A DNA stretch of 34,376 bases from JACKII01 sp963974445 (GCA_963974445.1 CAXBDI010000034.1:1-34376), one strand, 5' to 3'; shown: positions 16,446-24,806, counted from the first letter of the stretch. The notes: generated by a model from the sequence alone, not told the origin. Made by a program: numbers and translations.

Positions 16446-17735
16446 ATGCCCTTCGACCCAATCTACGCTTCGCCGCGAAAACTTAAAGTCGCCGTGATCG
16501 GCGCCGGTATATCCGGGTTGGGCGCTGCGTATGCGCTGACGCCCGACAATGACGTAACGGTGTTCGAGACCGAAACGCGATTGGGCGGGCACGCCCGTAC
16601 GCTGGTCGCCGGCCGCAAGCGGCAAGTCGCCGTCGACACCGGTTTCATCGTTTTCAATTACCGCAACTACCCGCTCTTGACCGGATTGTTCGCCGATCTG
16701 GATGTGCCGGTCAAGAAGAGCGACATGGCGTTTTCCGCCAGCATCGACGACGGTGCGGTCGAGTTCGGCCTGCACGCGACCTCGGCCCTGTTCGCGCAGA
16801 AGCGCAACCTGGTGCGCCGCGCCTTCTGGCAGATGCTGACCGATATCCCGCGCTTTAATAAGGGCGTGAAAGCTCTGGGAGAGTGTCAGGACCTGACACT
16901 GGGCGATGCCCTGGAGCAATTGAAGATGGGTGACTGGTTCCGCCGCTACTTCCTTCTGCCCCTGGCAGGCGCGGTCTGGAGTGCGACGCCGGAGCAGATG
17001 CTGGCGTTCCCGGCTTCGACCTTCGTCCGCTTCTTCGACAACCACGGCCTGCTGACTCTGCACGACCAGCCGCAATGGTACACGGTCGACGGCGGCAGTC
17101 AGGTCTATGTGGAGAAGCTGGCGGATGCGATACGCGCGAACGGCGGCGTCATCCGCTCCGGTACGCCGATTGAGGCGGTCAGCCGTGAGAATGGCGCCTG
17201 GGTCAAGCCGGTCGGCCAGCCGCTACAGCATTTCGATGCGGTCGTGTTCGCCTGCCATTCGGATCAGGCCCTCCGGCTGCTGGCCGACGCCGACCGGGAT
17301 GAGCGCCGGGTGTTGGGCGCGATCCGCTATGCCCCGAACCGCGTGATCCTGCACGACGACCCCAGCGTGATGCCGCAGCGCCGCTCGTGCTGGGGCAGTT
17401 GGAATTACAAGGGACGCTCCAACCATGTCTCGCCCTCTGTGACGGTGACCTACTGGATGAACCGGCTGCAAGACCTGCCGGACGACGTGCCGTTGTTCGT
17501 GACCCTCAACCCCGAACGGCCGATCCCGCAGGGGCGCATCTTCAACGAGACGGTCATGGACCATCCGGTGTTCGAGCATTCGGCTATCGCAGCGCAAGCC
17601 GACCTGCAACGCATTCAGGGGCAGCGCAGCACCTGGTTCTGCGGCGCTTATACCCGCTACGGTTTCCATGAGGACGGGCTGTTGAGTGCCGTCAAGGTCG
17701 CCAATTCCATGGGCGTGCAACCGCAATGGGCGTAA
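16446..17735 (+). CDS. FAD-dependent amine-oxidase-type oxidoreductase (singlet-oxygen cluster)
   Basis: Protein of 429 aa. The N-terminal Rossmann FAD motif is VAVIGAGISGLGAAYALTPD with the following acidic residue in VFETETRLGGHART, and the flavin-contact segment is VDTGFIVFNYRNYPLL. The C-terminal part ends WFCGAYTRYGFHEDGLLSAV, as in NAD(P)-binding/amine-oxidase proteins that act on lipids or carotenoid-like substrates. Related proteins sit next to rpoE-chrR in many proteobacteria and one such group makes desaturated methylated fatty acids. The start at 16446 is chosen because GAGG (16436-16439) is 6 nt upstream; the ATG at 16440 abuts that site. The stop overlaps the next start by 10 nt. 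Confidence 0.87.
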   Translation: MPFDPIYASPRKLKVAVIGAGISGLGAAYALTPDNDVTVFETETRLGGHARTLVAGRKRQVAVDTGFIVFNYRNYPLLTGLFADLDVPVKKSDMAFSASIDDGAVEFGLHATSALFAQKRNLVRRAFWQMLTDIPRFNKGVKALGECQDLTLGDALEQLKMGDWFRRYFLLPLAGAVWSATPEQMLAFPASTFVRFFDNHGLLTLHDQPQWYTVDGGSQVYVEKLADAIRANGGVIRSGTPIEAVSRENGAWVKPVGQPLQHFDAVVFACHSDQALRLLADADRDERRVLGAIRYAPNRVILHDDPSVMPQRRSCWGSWNYKGRSNHVSPSVTVTYWMNRLQDLPDDVPLFVTLNPERPIPQGRIFNETVMDHPVFEHSAIAAQADLQRIQGQRSTWFCGAYTRYGFHEDGLLSAVKVANSMGVQPQWA

Positions 17736-18505
17736 TCGAATGGCCAGCTAGCGGTGCAGCCATCCTGGCGGGGTGGACCTACCACGCGCGGCGTGGCGGC
17801 CCCGACAATGCCTTCCGTTATGGCGTCGACTATGTGCTGTGGCGGTTGCAGCCAGAAGCAACCGCCCGTCCGGCCCTGTTGCGGCGCAATGGCTTCGGTC
17901 TGTTGACCCTGCGCGACCGCGATCACGGGCACGGTGAGGGCTCGATGCTGGCCTGGGCCAAGGCGCAGGCGGAGGGCTTCGGCATGCCGACAGAGGCTAT
18001 GGCGGAAGTTTGGCTGCTGACGCAGCCGCGCTCGCTCGGCTTTCTGTTCAACCCGGTCAGCTTCTGGTTTTTCCGGAATAAGGACGGCGACGTGCGGGCC
18101 GTGTTGGCGGAGGTCAACAACACCTTCGGCGACCGGCACTCCTACCTGTGTGCGCTGCCGGACTGGCGGCCGCTCACCGCCGGCGACCAGATCGCCGCTC
18201 AGAAAGTGTTCCACGTCTCGCCATTTCAGCAGGTGGAGGGCACGTACACCTTCCGCTTCGACCTGCAGTCGGATGCGCTCGACATCGTCATCGATCATCG
18301 GCGCGGCAATCAGGGGCTGGTGGCGACGCTGTCCGGCGCGCTGCAACCGGCAGGTTTGCGTCAGCTTGTGGCGATGATCGCCCGACGGCCTTTGGGCGCG
18401 CTTCGCGTCTATGCCCTGATCCACTGGCAGGCGGTGAAGCTGAAGCTGAAGGGCGCGCGTTATCGCGTTCGCCCGCCGCCGCCGCAAGAAGAGGTCACCC
18501 GATGA
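17726..18505 (+). CDS. DUF1365 family protein
   Basis: Protein of 259 aa. Signature segments are YHARRGGPDNAFRYGVDYVL near the N-terminus, LLTQPRSLGFLFNPVSFWFF in the middle and VFHVSPFQQVEGTYTFRF toward the C-terminus. The family is of unknown biochemistry and is almost always found next to the FAD oxidoreductase and a cyclopropane-synthase-like methyltransferase. It overlaps the preceding gene by 10 nt and the next by 4 nt (ATGA), so translation is coupled. A role in fatty-acid modification is inferred from context. The methyltransferase expected just downstream is missing. Confidence 0.88.
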   Translation: MGVIEWPASGAAILAGWTYHARRGGPDNAFRYGVDYVLWRLQPEATARPALLRRNGFGLLTLRDRDHGHGEGSMLAWAKAQAEGFGMPTEAMAEVWLLTQPRSLGFLFNPVSFWFFRNKDGDVRAVLAEVNNTFGDRHSYLCALPDWRPLTAGDQIAAQKVFHVSPFQQVEGTYTFRFDLQSDALDIVIDHRRGNQGLVATLSGALQPAGLRQLVAMIARRPLGALRVYALIHWQAVKLKLKGARYRVRPPPPQEEVTR

Positions 18506-19053
18506 TTGCGCACGCAAGGCGTCTACGCTCAGCAGCGATAAGCCTGATGGTTTTGATTGGCTTGGCGCTGCCCGGCGCCCTCGCCGCCGCCATGCCGCAG
18601 GAAGTCACTACGGCGTTGCCACAGGCAAAGCCGGTCGGGTCGGCCAAGGTCAGCTTCCTGTTCTGGCGGGTGTTTGAAGCCAACCTTTGGAGCGACGCCG
18701 ACGAGTTTTCCTGGCAGCGACCTCTGGCGCTGTCGCTGGTCTATCGCCGGGATTTCTCCGCGCAGGAGTTGACCGACTCTTCTATTCAAGAGATGGACCG
18801 GTTGACCGATTGGTCGCGACAGGATTTGGCTACCTTCCGTACCGATCTGGCGCCCTGCATGGCCAATGTCGGCGATGGCGACCGCATCACGGCGGTTGGA
18901 CGCAGCGAAGACAGTGTCGAAATCTACCTGAATGGTCAGCAGCGTTGCAGCCTGGAGCAGCCGGGCTTGCGGCGCGCGTTCTTCAGCATATGGCTCAGCC
19001 AGAACAGTAAGTTTCCGGAGCAATCGCGCCAGCTCCTCGGGTTTGCCGACTGA
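18502..19053 (+). CDS. Chalcone-isomerase-like periplasmic protein
   Basis: Protein of 183 aa with an N-terminal signal peptide (SAAISLMVLIGLALPGALAA). The body matches the bacterial chalcone-isomerase-like group: VGSAKVSFLFWRVFEANLWS, a LALSLVYRRDFSAQELTDSS strand/helix and the C-terminal RRAFFSIWLSQNSK. Bacterial members have the fold also used for fatty-acid binding and no proven isomerase activity. It may bind a modified fatty acid or lipid in the periplasm, by inference from the operon. The ATG overlaps the DUF1365 stop by 4 nt, and its stop overlaps the MFS start by 1 nt (TGATG). Confidence 0.82.
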   Translation: MIAHARRLRSAAISLMVLIGLALPGALAAAMPQEVTTALPQAKPVGSAKVSFLFWRVFEANLWSDADEFSWQRPLALSLVYRRDFSAQELTDSSIQEMDRLTDWSRQDLATFRTDLAPCMANVGDGDRITAVGRSEDSVEIYLNGQQRCSLEQPGLRRAFFSIWLSQNSKFPEQSRQLLGFAD

Positions 19054-20354
19054 TGCAGGCGCAAGGCTCCATCTTGGTTGCGACCAAGCCGTCCGATGGC
19101 CTTCTGCCGCGATACGCCCTGTTCGGTGCGGCGTTGGCGTTTGCGGGTCCGCCGATCTACATCCACACCCCCAACTTCTACGTAAGCCAGCACGGCATGA
19201 GCCTGGCTGCGGTGGGCGCGGTGTTGTTGGGGTTGCGGGTGCTGGATTTTGTCCAGGATCCGCTGCTGGGCTGGTGGATGTCGCGGACGCAGATCGCGCG
19301 GCGCTGGCTCGTCGCCGGGTTCGCGGTCGTATTGGGCATCGGCGCGCTGGCCCTGTTCGCGCCGGAGCCATTGTTCGACGCTGGCTGGTGGCTGGCGCTG
19401 AGCCTGGTGCTGGTCTTCACCGGCTTCAGCGCGTTGCAGATCCTGGTCTACAGCACCGGCGTCCGGATCGCGAGCGACCGGGGCCAGGACCACAGTCGGA
19501 TTGCCGGCTGGCGCGAGGCCGGGATCTTGCTCGGCATCACGGCCGCCAGTGTCGCTCCGACGTTGCTTGCCGCGGCGTTTGGGGAGCGGCTCGCCTATCC
19601 GGTGTTTGGCGTCCTGTTTTGCCTGTTCTTGGCAGCGGCTGCGTTCGGGATGCACGCCCGCTGGGGCCTTTCCGCCAAGCAGATGAAGGACAGCGGACCG
19701 GACGGCTCGCCGGTTCAGGCTGTCGGATTCAGCGCCCTGTTCCAGGATGGCGGCGTGCGGCAGTTGCTGGTGGTTGGTCTGTTCAACGCCCTGCCAACCG
19801 GTCTGACCGCCACGCTGTTCGTCTTCTTCGTGCAGGATCGCTTGCAGGCCAGTGGCCATGAGGGCCCAGCCCTGCTGCTGTTCTTCCTGGCAGCGGCTAT
19901 CGCAGCACCGCTCTGGACCAAGGCCGCAGCGCGCATCGGCGCCAAGCGGACGCTGCTGACCGGTATGACCGCCGCCATCGCGATCTTCCTGTTTGCCCTG
20001 ACGTTAGGCCCGGGCGATTGGCCGGCGTTCTATGCCGTCTGCATCGCGTCGGGCGCGATGCTGGGCGCGGACATGACGCTGTTGCCGGCGATGTTGTCGA
20101 GGCGCCTGGCGAACCGGGGCTTGAGCAGCGACCAGGCATTCGGGCTTTGGGGCTTCATCAACAAGGCCTCGCTGGCGTTGGCCGCAGGCCTGGCCCTGCC
20201 TGCTTTGGACTATGTCGGTTTCAAACCGGGCGGCGAGAACGATGCGGCGGCTCTGACCGCGCTCGCCATTGCCTATGCCGCCGTGCCAAGCGGGTTGAAG
20301 GCGCTCGCCGGCCTCATCCTGTTTTTCACCAAAATCGACGAAGGGAAAGGCTGA
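19053..20354 (+). CDS. MFS transporter (GPH/melibiose-permease-like)
   Basis: Protein of 433 aa with ~12 transmembrane segments. The N-terminal half has the GPH-type signature YVSQHGMSLAAVGAVLLGLR then VLDFVQDPLLGWWMS, with the conserved DP..G loop. The second half carries GFSALFQDGGVRQLLVVGLF and LGADMTLLPAMLSRRLANRG. Family members are cation-coupled symporters. In this operon sugar transport is unlikely, and lipid or precursor movement is an inference. The gene starts on the last base of the preceding stop and the next gene starts the same way. Confidence 0.88.
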   Translation: MQAQGSILVATKPSDGLLPRYALFGAALAFAGPPIYIHTPNFYVSQHGMSLAAVGAVLLGLRVLDFVQDPLLGWWMSRTQIARRWLVAGFAVVLGIGALALFAPEPLFDAGWWLALSLVLVFTGFSALQILVYSTGVRIASDRGQDHSRIAGWREAGILLGITAASVAPTLLAAAFGERLAYPVFGVLFCLFLAAAAFGMHARWGLSAKQMKDSGPDGSPVQAVGFSALFQDGGVRQLLVVGLFNALPTGLTATLFVFFVQDRLQASGHEGPALLLFFLAAAIAAPLWTKAAARIGAKRTLLTGMTAAIAIFLFALTLGPGDWPAFYAVCIASGAMLGADMTLLPAMLSRRLANRGLSSDQAFGLWGFINKASLALAAGLALPALDYVGFKPGGENDAAALTALAIAYAAVPSGLKALAGLILFFTKIDEGKG

Positions 20355-20923
20355 TGGGCATGGCGCTGGCCTATGTGGTTGCGGGCGTCATGCTGTGCGT
20401 GGCAGCCGGCGTGGTCTGGGATCACTTCTGGAGCTTCCGTGCCCAAAAGCTCAGCGACTACGCCGCCGAGGCGCCTCAGTTCGCGCTGCCGGACACCCTT
20501 TCCGGCACGTTCACCGCCCATGGCCTGATCTACGACTATTCCGGCCGCGTGAACATCCGGTTCCAGGCGGAGATCGTCGGCACATTCGATGAAACCGGCG
20601 GAACCTTGGCGGAACATTTCGTCTACGAGGGCACGCAGCAGGAAGACCGGCGCATCTGGCGGATCACCTTTACGGGCCCATCGGCGTTCACCGCGACCGC
20701 CGCAGATGTGGTTGGTACTGCGAAAGGAGAGATGGCCGGCAATGCTCTACGCATGACCTATCGCCTGCGCTTGCCGGAGCGGGCTGGCGGCCACGTGCTC
20801 GACGCCGTCGACTGGCTCTACCTGATGCAGGACGGCAGCATCGTCAACCGCTCCGACATGCGCAAGTTCGGCCTGCGCGCGGCGGAATTGTTTGCTGTGT
20901 TTCGACCAGAGGAGCGGTCCTAG
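20354..20923 (+). CDS. DUF3833 family protein
   Basis: Protein of 189 aa. One N-terminal hydrophobic segment (LAYVVAGVMLCVAAGVVWDH) acts as anchor or signal. The soluble domain is beta-rich with LSGTFTAHGLIYDYSGRVNI, WRITFTGPSAFTATAADVVG and VLDAVDWLYLMQDGSIVNRS. This lipocalin-like family has no known activity and co-occurs with the FAD oxidoreductase/DUF1365 set. The start overlaps the MFS stop by 1 nt; the SDR gene begins 2 nt after its stop. Confidence 0.85.
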   Translation: MGMALAYVVAGVMLCVAAGVVWDHFWSFRAQKLSDYAAEAPQFALPDTLSGTFTAHGLIYDYSGRVNIRFQAEIVGTFDETGGTLAEHFVYEGTQQEDRRIWRITFTGPSAFTATAADVVGTAKGEMAGNALRMTYRLRLPERAGGHVLDAVDWLYLMQDGSIVNRSDMRKFGLRAAELFAVFRPEERS

Positions 20924-20925
20924 GC

Positions 20926-21669
20926 ATGAGCGACGCATGGCAAGGCAAAACCTACTGGCTGGTCGGCGCATCCGAGGGGCTCGGGCGCTGTCTGGCCCAG
21001 CAGTTGGCGGCGGCTGGCGCCAAACTTTGCGTCTCGGCGCGGAGTGAGGGCCGGTTGCAGGAACTGGCGGATAGCCTCACGACGGACACGATTATCGCGC
21101 CGTGCGATGTGCGCGATACGGGATCGGTCCGCACGGCTTTCGAGCGGCTGCCGCCTCTGGACGGCGTGATCTACAATGCCGGCGTCTATGAACCGGTCTC
21201 CGCTCAGTCGTGGGACGTCGATGCGGTCGAGGCGATGTGCGACGTCAACTTTACCGGCGCGGCGCGCGTATTGGGCGAGGCGGTGCCGAGCCTGGTCGCC
21301 AGGGGCGGCGGCCATATCGCCTTGGTCGGATCGCTGGCCGCCTGGCGCGGATTGCCTGGCGCCATTGGTTACGCGTCGAGCAAGGCCGGGCTCGTCAGTC
21401 TCGCGGAGTGCTTGCGGATTGATCTGTCGGCGCCGGCTTTCAAGGTTCAGGTCGTCAATCCCGGCTTCATCAAGACCCGCCTGACCGAGAAGAACGATTT
21501 CGAAATGCCGGATATCATGACGCCGGAGGCGGCAGCCAACCGCGTTCGGCGCGCGATGGAGTCGGAGAAGTTCCGAACGGACTTCCCCGGATCGCTCGCC
21601 TGGAAGTTCCGATTGCTGCACTATCTTCCCGATTCACTGTATTTCAAAATCATGAAATCACGGAATTGA
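20926..21669 (+). CDS. Short-chain dehydrogenase/reductase
   Basis: Protein of 247 aa. The cofactor loop GASEGLG is at residues 14-20, NAGVYEP is the structural motif, and the catalytic set is Ser in VGSLAAWRG plus Y149 and K153 (YASSK). Acts as an NAD(P)H-dependent oxidoreductase on an unknown, perhaps lipid-derived substrate. It is the last gene of the six-gene operon and is followed by a clear intrinsic terminator. Related SDRs close the same gene set in other genomes. Confidence 0.9.
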   Translation: MSDAWQGKTYWLVGASEGLGRCLAQQLAAAGAKLCVSARSEGRLQELADSLTTDTIIAPCDVRDTGSVRTAFERLPPLDGVIYNAGVYEPVSAQSWDVDAVEAMCDVNFTGAARVLGEAVPSLVARGGGHIALVGSLAAWRGLPGAIGYASSKAGLVSLAECLRIDLSAPAFKVQVVNPGFIKTRLTEKNDFEMPDIMTPEAAANRVRRAMESEKFRTDFPGSLAWKFRLLHYLPDSLYFKIMKSRN

Positions 21670-21671
21670 GG

Positions 21672-21692
21672 GCGCCGCCCGACGGCGCTTTT
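21672..21692 (+). terminator. Intrinsic terminator of the RpoE-linked operon
   Basis: Stem gcgccg (21672-21677) / cggcgc (21683-21688), 5-nt loop, then TTTT and a second T-run just beyond. It starts 3 nt after the SDR stop. Confidence 0.75.
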
Positions 21693-21816
21693 CGGTTGTT
21701 TTTGTCCGTTCAGCCGCTCTCCGCACGCAGCGCACTTTGACCGCGCAAGCTCAATTCCGGCTTCTTGACCTGCCCAGCCGGCATTATCGGGTCCCTTTAC
21801 TGCCGGCATCGGCTGC

Positions 21817-22200
21817 CTAATCCGGCTTGCGGGTCAGCGCCACGCGCACCTCCTCGCCGCCCGGCCCTGTCGCGACCAGTTCGGCCTCGTAGGTATCGCC
21901 CTGGTTGATATTGATGGATGTCACACTCAGAGGCGTTGGCTCGTTCGGCTGGCTGATCATCACCTGCCCGCCCTGCGAGGTCGCGGCGCGGCCGCCGCGG
22001 CTGATACGGACGATTTTGATGCTGTAGTGGACCATCATCGGCTCCGGCGCGGTGACATAGCCCTGGAACTGGACCAGATTGCCACGCGGGGCGGGCTCGA
22101 GCCAGGCCTTCAGCCCGTCCGAGCCGGCGGCACCGGCGGCGCTGCCCATCGTCAGGCCCGCGGCGAGAAGCGTGGCGGGAAGTAAGGAACCGGTCGTCAT
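21817..22200 (-). CDS. csgH: Curli assembly/inhibitor protein CsgH
   Basis: Protein of 127 aa with a signal peptide (LLPATLLAAGLTMGSAAGAA). The mature immunoglobulin-like domain has strand patterns of the CsgC/CsgH group: GLKAWLEPAPRGNLVQFQGY, MMVHYSIKIVRISRGGRAAT, then SQGGQVMISQPNEPTPLSV and TYEAELVATGPGGEEVRVAL. CsgH is the alphaproteobacterial counterpart of CsgC, a periplasmic chaperone that stops premature curlin amyloid formation. It is the last gene of the curli operon, 13 nt after the preceding gene. The ATG at 22200 has GAGG ~9 nt upstream. Confidence 0.87.
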   Translation of the reverse strand: MTTGSLLPATLLAAGLTMGSAAGAAGSDGLKAWLEPAPRGNLVQFQGYVTAPEPMMVHYSIKIVRISRGGRAATSQGGQVMISQPNEPTPLSVTSININQGDTYEAELVATGPGGEEVRVALTRKPD

Positions 22201-22213
22201 GGCTTGTACCTCG

Positions 22214-22612
22214 CTATTGCTGTAAAATGAACGTTGGCGGCACGTCCTTGCCGAGGCCGAAGGACTCGAACTCATCCTCCAGGTTGGTGCCCTCCGGGGT
22301 CCGCAGGTCCTTCTCGGCGAGCGGCTTCTGCTCCGGTTGGCCACCCATGGGAAGCTCGCAGTCCACACCGGCGCGGCGGCGCACTGATTCCGGCACACTG
22401 GGGTCGCAGAGGTCGCGGCCGCCCTGGGGCTGCTCGACCCGCGTCCTGTCGCCCACGTCGCCAGGCGTCAACTGGTCGGTGCCGAGCGCGCCCCCCGGCC
22501 GGGGGGCCGGCTGGAGTTGCTCGATGTCCGTCTGCGCCAGGGCCGTTCCGCCGAGCACCACTGCGGCTGCAATCGCAACGGCAATCGTCGTCAGGCTTGC
22601 GCGGTTGCGCAT
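22214..22612 (-). CDS. Unknown secreted protein of the curli locus
   Basis: Protein of 132 aa. Residues 1-26 form a signal peptide (ASLTTIAVAIAAAVVLGGTA). The mature part is hydrophilic, Pro/Gly/Asp/Glu-rich and mostly disordered in appearance, with two Cys flanking a short segment (DLCDPSVPESVRRRAGVDCE) and a hydrophobic end (PPTFILQQ). I do not recognise a family. It sits between a curlin gene (16 nt) and csgH (13 nt) on the same strand, so it is probably a curli accessory factor. The start has GAGG upstream. Confidence 0.75.
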   Translation of the reverse strand: MRNRASLTTIAVAIAAAVVLGGTALAQTDIEQLQPAPRPGGALGTDQLTPGDVGDRTRVEQPQGGRDLCDPSVPESVRRRAGVDCELPMGGQPEQKPLAEKDLRTPEGTNLEDEFESFGLGKDVPPTFILQQ

Positions 22613-22628
22613 GGCTTTACGAGCCTCC

Positions 22629-23384
22629 CTATTGCACCACGCTGATGGTCACCGACTGGCCGCCGGTCTGGGTGATCACTATCGGCTGCAGGTTGTTTCC
22701 GATCTGCTCGCTGACCGCGAAATTGTTGTCGTTTTCCTGAACGATCACCGAGGACAGCCCGCTGCCGATCTGTATCTGCACGGCTTCGTTATTGTTGCCA
22801 TTCTGCTCCAGGGTCGCGTTGTTGTCCCGGCCCTTCTGCAGCAGTCCGGCGATGTTGTTGTTGCCGAGCTGCATCTGTTCCGAGGAATTGAGGTTGCCGC
22901 TCTGGAAGGCGGCGGCGAAGTTGCGGTTGCCCTGTTGCAGCAGGACATAAGTGTTGCCCTCGATTCCGGCCAACAGCGACTCCTGCCCGGCGAAGGCCTC
23001 GTTGCCGTTACCCTGCTGCGAGATCGCGGCGCTGTTCGCGGCGGCGCCGCTCTGGCTTAGCTGGGCGGTGTTGCCGTCGCCGGGGCCCTGCGCGAGCGCG
23101 GCGGAATGGCCGTCGCCCTGCTGCGTCAGTTCGGCCTCGTTACTGTCGCCGTCCTGCGCGACGGCGGCGCTGTGGCCGGCGCCATCCTGCCGCAGCGTGA
23201 TGCGGTTCAGGTCGCCGATCTGCTGGATGTAGGCGCTGTTCGCCGAGGCCGGCGGCGGCGCGGTCTGGGCGCCTCCGGCCTCGGCGAACAGCGTCAGCAT
23301 CAGGACGGGTGCGGCGTGGCGGGAAAGCGTGCGGAGAAACCCCTCCCCGTCGCCTCGGCCGAATCCGAGCAGTGCGCGTATCAT
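22629..23384 (-). CDS. Curlin subunit (CsgA/CsgB family), 251 aa
   Basis: Curlin-type amyloid subunit. After an atypical N-terminus (signal probably around APVLMLTLFAEAGGAQ) there are ~17 strand-turn units of about 11 residues with the pattern xAxIxQxGxxN, for example IQQIGDLNRITLRQDGAGHS and LQKGRDNNATLEQNGNNNEA. E. coli CsgA and CsgB are ~151 aa with five 22-residue repeats, so this is about one and a half times larger. The C-terminus ends IVITQTGGQSVTISVVQ. It may be the nucleator (CsgB role) or a second major subunit. A strong hairpin lies in the 120-nt gap from the larger curlin upstream. The start codon is uncertain because other in-frame starts exist. Confidence 0.88.
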   Translation of the reverse strand: MIRALLGFGRGDGEGFLRTLSRHAAPVLMLTLFAEAGGAQTAPPPASANSAYIQQIGDLNRITLRQDGAGHSAAVAQDGDSNEAELTQQGDGHSAALAQGPGDGNTAQLSQSGAAANSAAISQQGNGNEAFAGQESLLAGIEGNTYVLLQQGNRNFAAAFQSGNLNSSEQMQLGNNNIAGLLQKGRDNNATLEQNGNNNEAVQIQIGSGLSSVIVQENDNNFAVSEQIGNNLQPIVITQTGGQSVTISVVQ

Positions 23385-23408
23385 GACCGATTTTCACTTT
23401 CCTAAGGA

Positions 23409-23430
23409 CCCGGCCCCCGAGGGGGCCGGG
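23409..23430 (-). terminator. GC hairpin between the two curlin genes
   Basis: Perfect inverted repeat cccggccccc-ga-gggggccggg (23409-23430) ~75 nt after the larger curlin stop and ~25 nt before the next start. It lacks a T-run on the minus strand, so partial termination or mRNA stabilisation is more likely than full termination. Confidence 0.5.
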
Positions 23431-23504
23431 CAAGGTGTCGTTCAGCGACTCTCAAGGCTTGGGGCGCGAGCGGAGAAACCCGCCCGCGCCCCGCGCCATG
23501 GTCG

Positions 23505-24728
23505 TTACTGGTTCACGGCTACAACGTTGCCGTTGCCAGTCTGCTGGATGTTGGACACATCGAAGCCATTCTGGCTCACGCTGGCGGCGTTGTTGTTGCC
23601 GGTCTGGTCGAGGAGCGAGCTGTTGTAATCGCCCGTCTGCACGACCGCGGCCATGTTGCCATCGCCATCCTGCCAGATCGAACTGACGTTCCAGTCACCG
23701 GTCTGCAGGTTGGACGCCATGTTGTTGTCGCCCTCCTGCACAATGGCCGAGACGTTCCAGTTGCCGGTCTGGCTGATAAACGCCGTGTTCGGCGAGCCGG
23801 GCGCCGCCGCGTTGGTTGTGTTGCCGTCCTGCTCGATCAGGGCCTTGTTGTTGTCGCCGATCTGGAACATGGCTGCCCGTTGGTACTGACCATCCTGTTC
23901 GATCACCCCGAGATTGACGAAGCCGCGCTGGGTGATCCTGGCCTCGTTCTGCTCGCGAACAGTGAGGTTCGCACCGCCGTTGTTGCCGGTCTGCAGGATG
24001 GAGGCATCGTTATTGCTGCCGTCCTGCTCGATCAGGGAGCGCATTTCGTCGCCCCTCTGAACGATCGCTGCCTCGTTGCCGTCGGAAACTAGGTTGGTCC
24101 CCTTCGTTCCCTGAGCGATCTTCGCCTTGTTGCCGAAGCTTGCGACGCTAACGCCACCGGCGCCGATGCCCTGGTCGATAGAGGCCCAGTTGTGGTTAGC
24201 CTTGCCCGCGGGGCCGCCCGAGGTCCCGTTTGGATTGGTGTGATCACCGCCCTGCTCGATGTCGGCGTAGGACGCTCCGGTGACCAGATCGCTGTACTGC
24301 CGGATCGCCGCGCCGTTGTTGTTGCCGTTCTGGGTGACGACCCCATAGTGGTCGGCAAAACCCCCGCGCTGCTCGATGCTGGCGGCGTTATTGTTGCCGA
24401 GCTGGATGACGTCGGCCACCGACCCACCAGGAGCGGCCGTCTGATTGATATCGGCGTTGTTGTTGTCGCCGACCTGGTCCACATAAGCGGCCTGCCCGAC
24501 GGCGTGAGGCTTGAACCTCCGCTCACGGATCGTGAGATTCTCCGGCTTCACCGGAGCGAACGGTTCCGCCTTCGTCGGATTCCGGTGGTCCATCGCCGGG
24601 GGCACTGCGTGTTCGTGCGCGTTTTGCTGCCACGCCTGCCACACGTTCGTTGGGGTCTGCTGGTGCTCCGCCTGGGCCATGCTGGCCGACAGCGCGATGG
24701 CCGAAACGGCTATCATCAGTTTGTACAT
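23505..24728 (-). CDS. Large curlin (CsgA-like), 407 aa
   Basis: Major-fibre-type curlin. Signal peptide at residues 1-20 (LMIAVSAIALSASMAQA), then a ~50-residue non-repetitive linker rich in His, Pro and Gln (QQNAHEHAVPPAMDHRNPTK). About 21 strand-turn units follow. The C-terminal ~150 residues are strikingly regular with an 11-residue period, for instance VSAIVQEGDNN, MASNLQTGDWN, VSSIWQDGDGN and MAAVVQTGDYN. The protein is far larger than E. coli CsgA (151 aa) and predicts a long amyloid beta-solenoid. Start ATG at 24728 has GGAAGAG ~9 nt upstream. It is third in the operon after csgF and csgG. Confidence 0.9.
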   Translation of the reverse strand: MYKLMIAVSAIALSASMAQAEHQQTPTNVWQAWQQNAHEHAVPPAMDHRNPTKAEPFAPVKPENLTIRERRFKPHAVGQAAYVDQVGDNNNADINQTAAPGGSVADVIQLGNNNAASIEQRGGFADHYGVVTQNGNNNGAAIRQYSDLVTGASYADIEQGGDHTNPNGTSGGPAGKANHNWASIDQGIGAGGVSVASFGNKAKIAQGTKGTNLVSDGNEAAIVQRGDEMRSLIEQDGSNNDASILQTGNNGGANLTVREQNEARITQRGFVNLGVIEQDGQYQRAAMFQIGDNNKALIEQDGNTTNAAAPGSPNTAFISQTGNWNVSAIVQEGDNNMASNLQTGDWNVSSIWQDGDGNMAAVVQTGDYNSSLLDQTGNNNAASVSQNGFDVSNIQQTGNGNVVAVNQ

Positions 24729-24806
24729 TAGGGTCTCTTCCTTCTAGTTGCCAACTTCCGTGGCAGTTGCTACGTCATTGGCATCGCCAACGGCGATACC
24801 CGGCGG

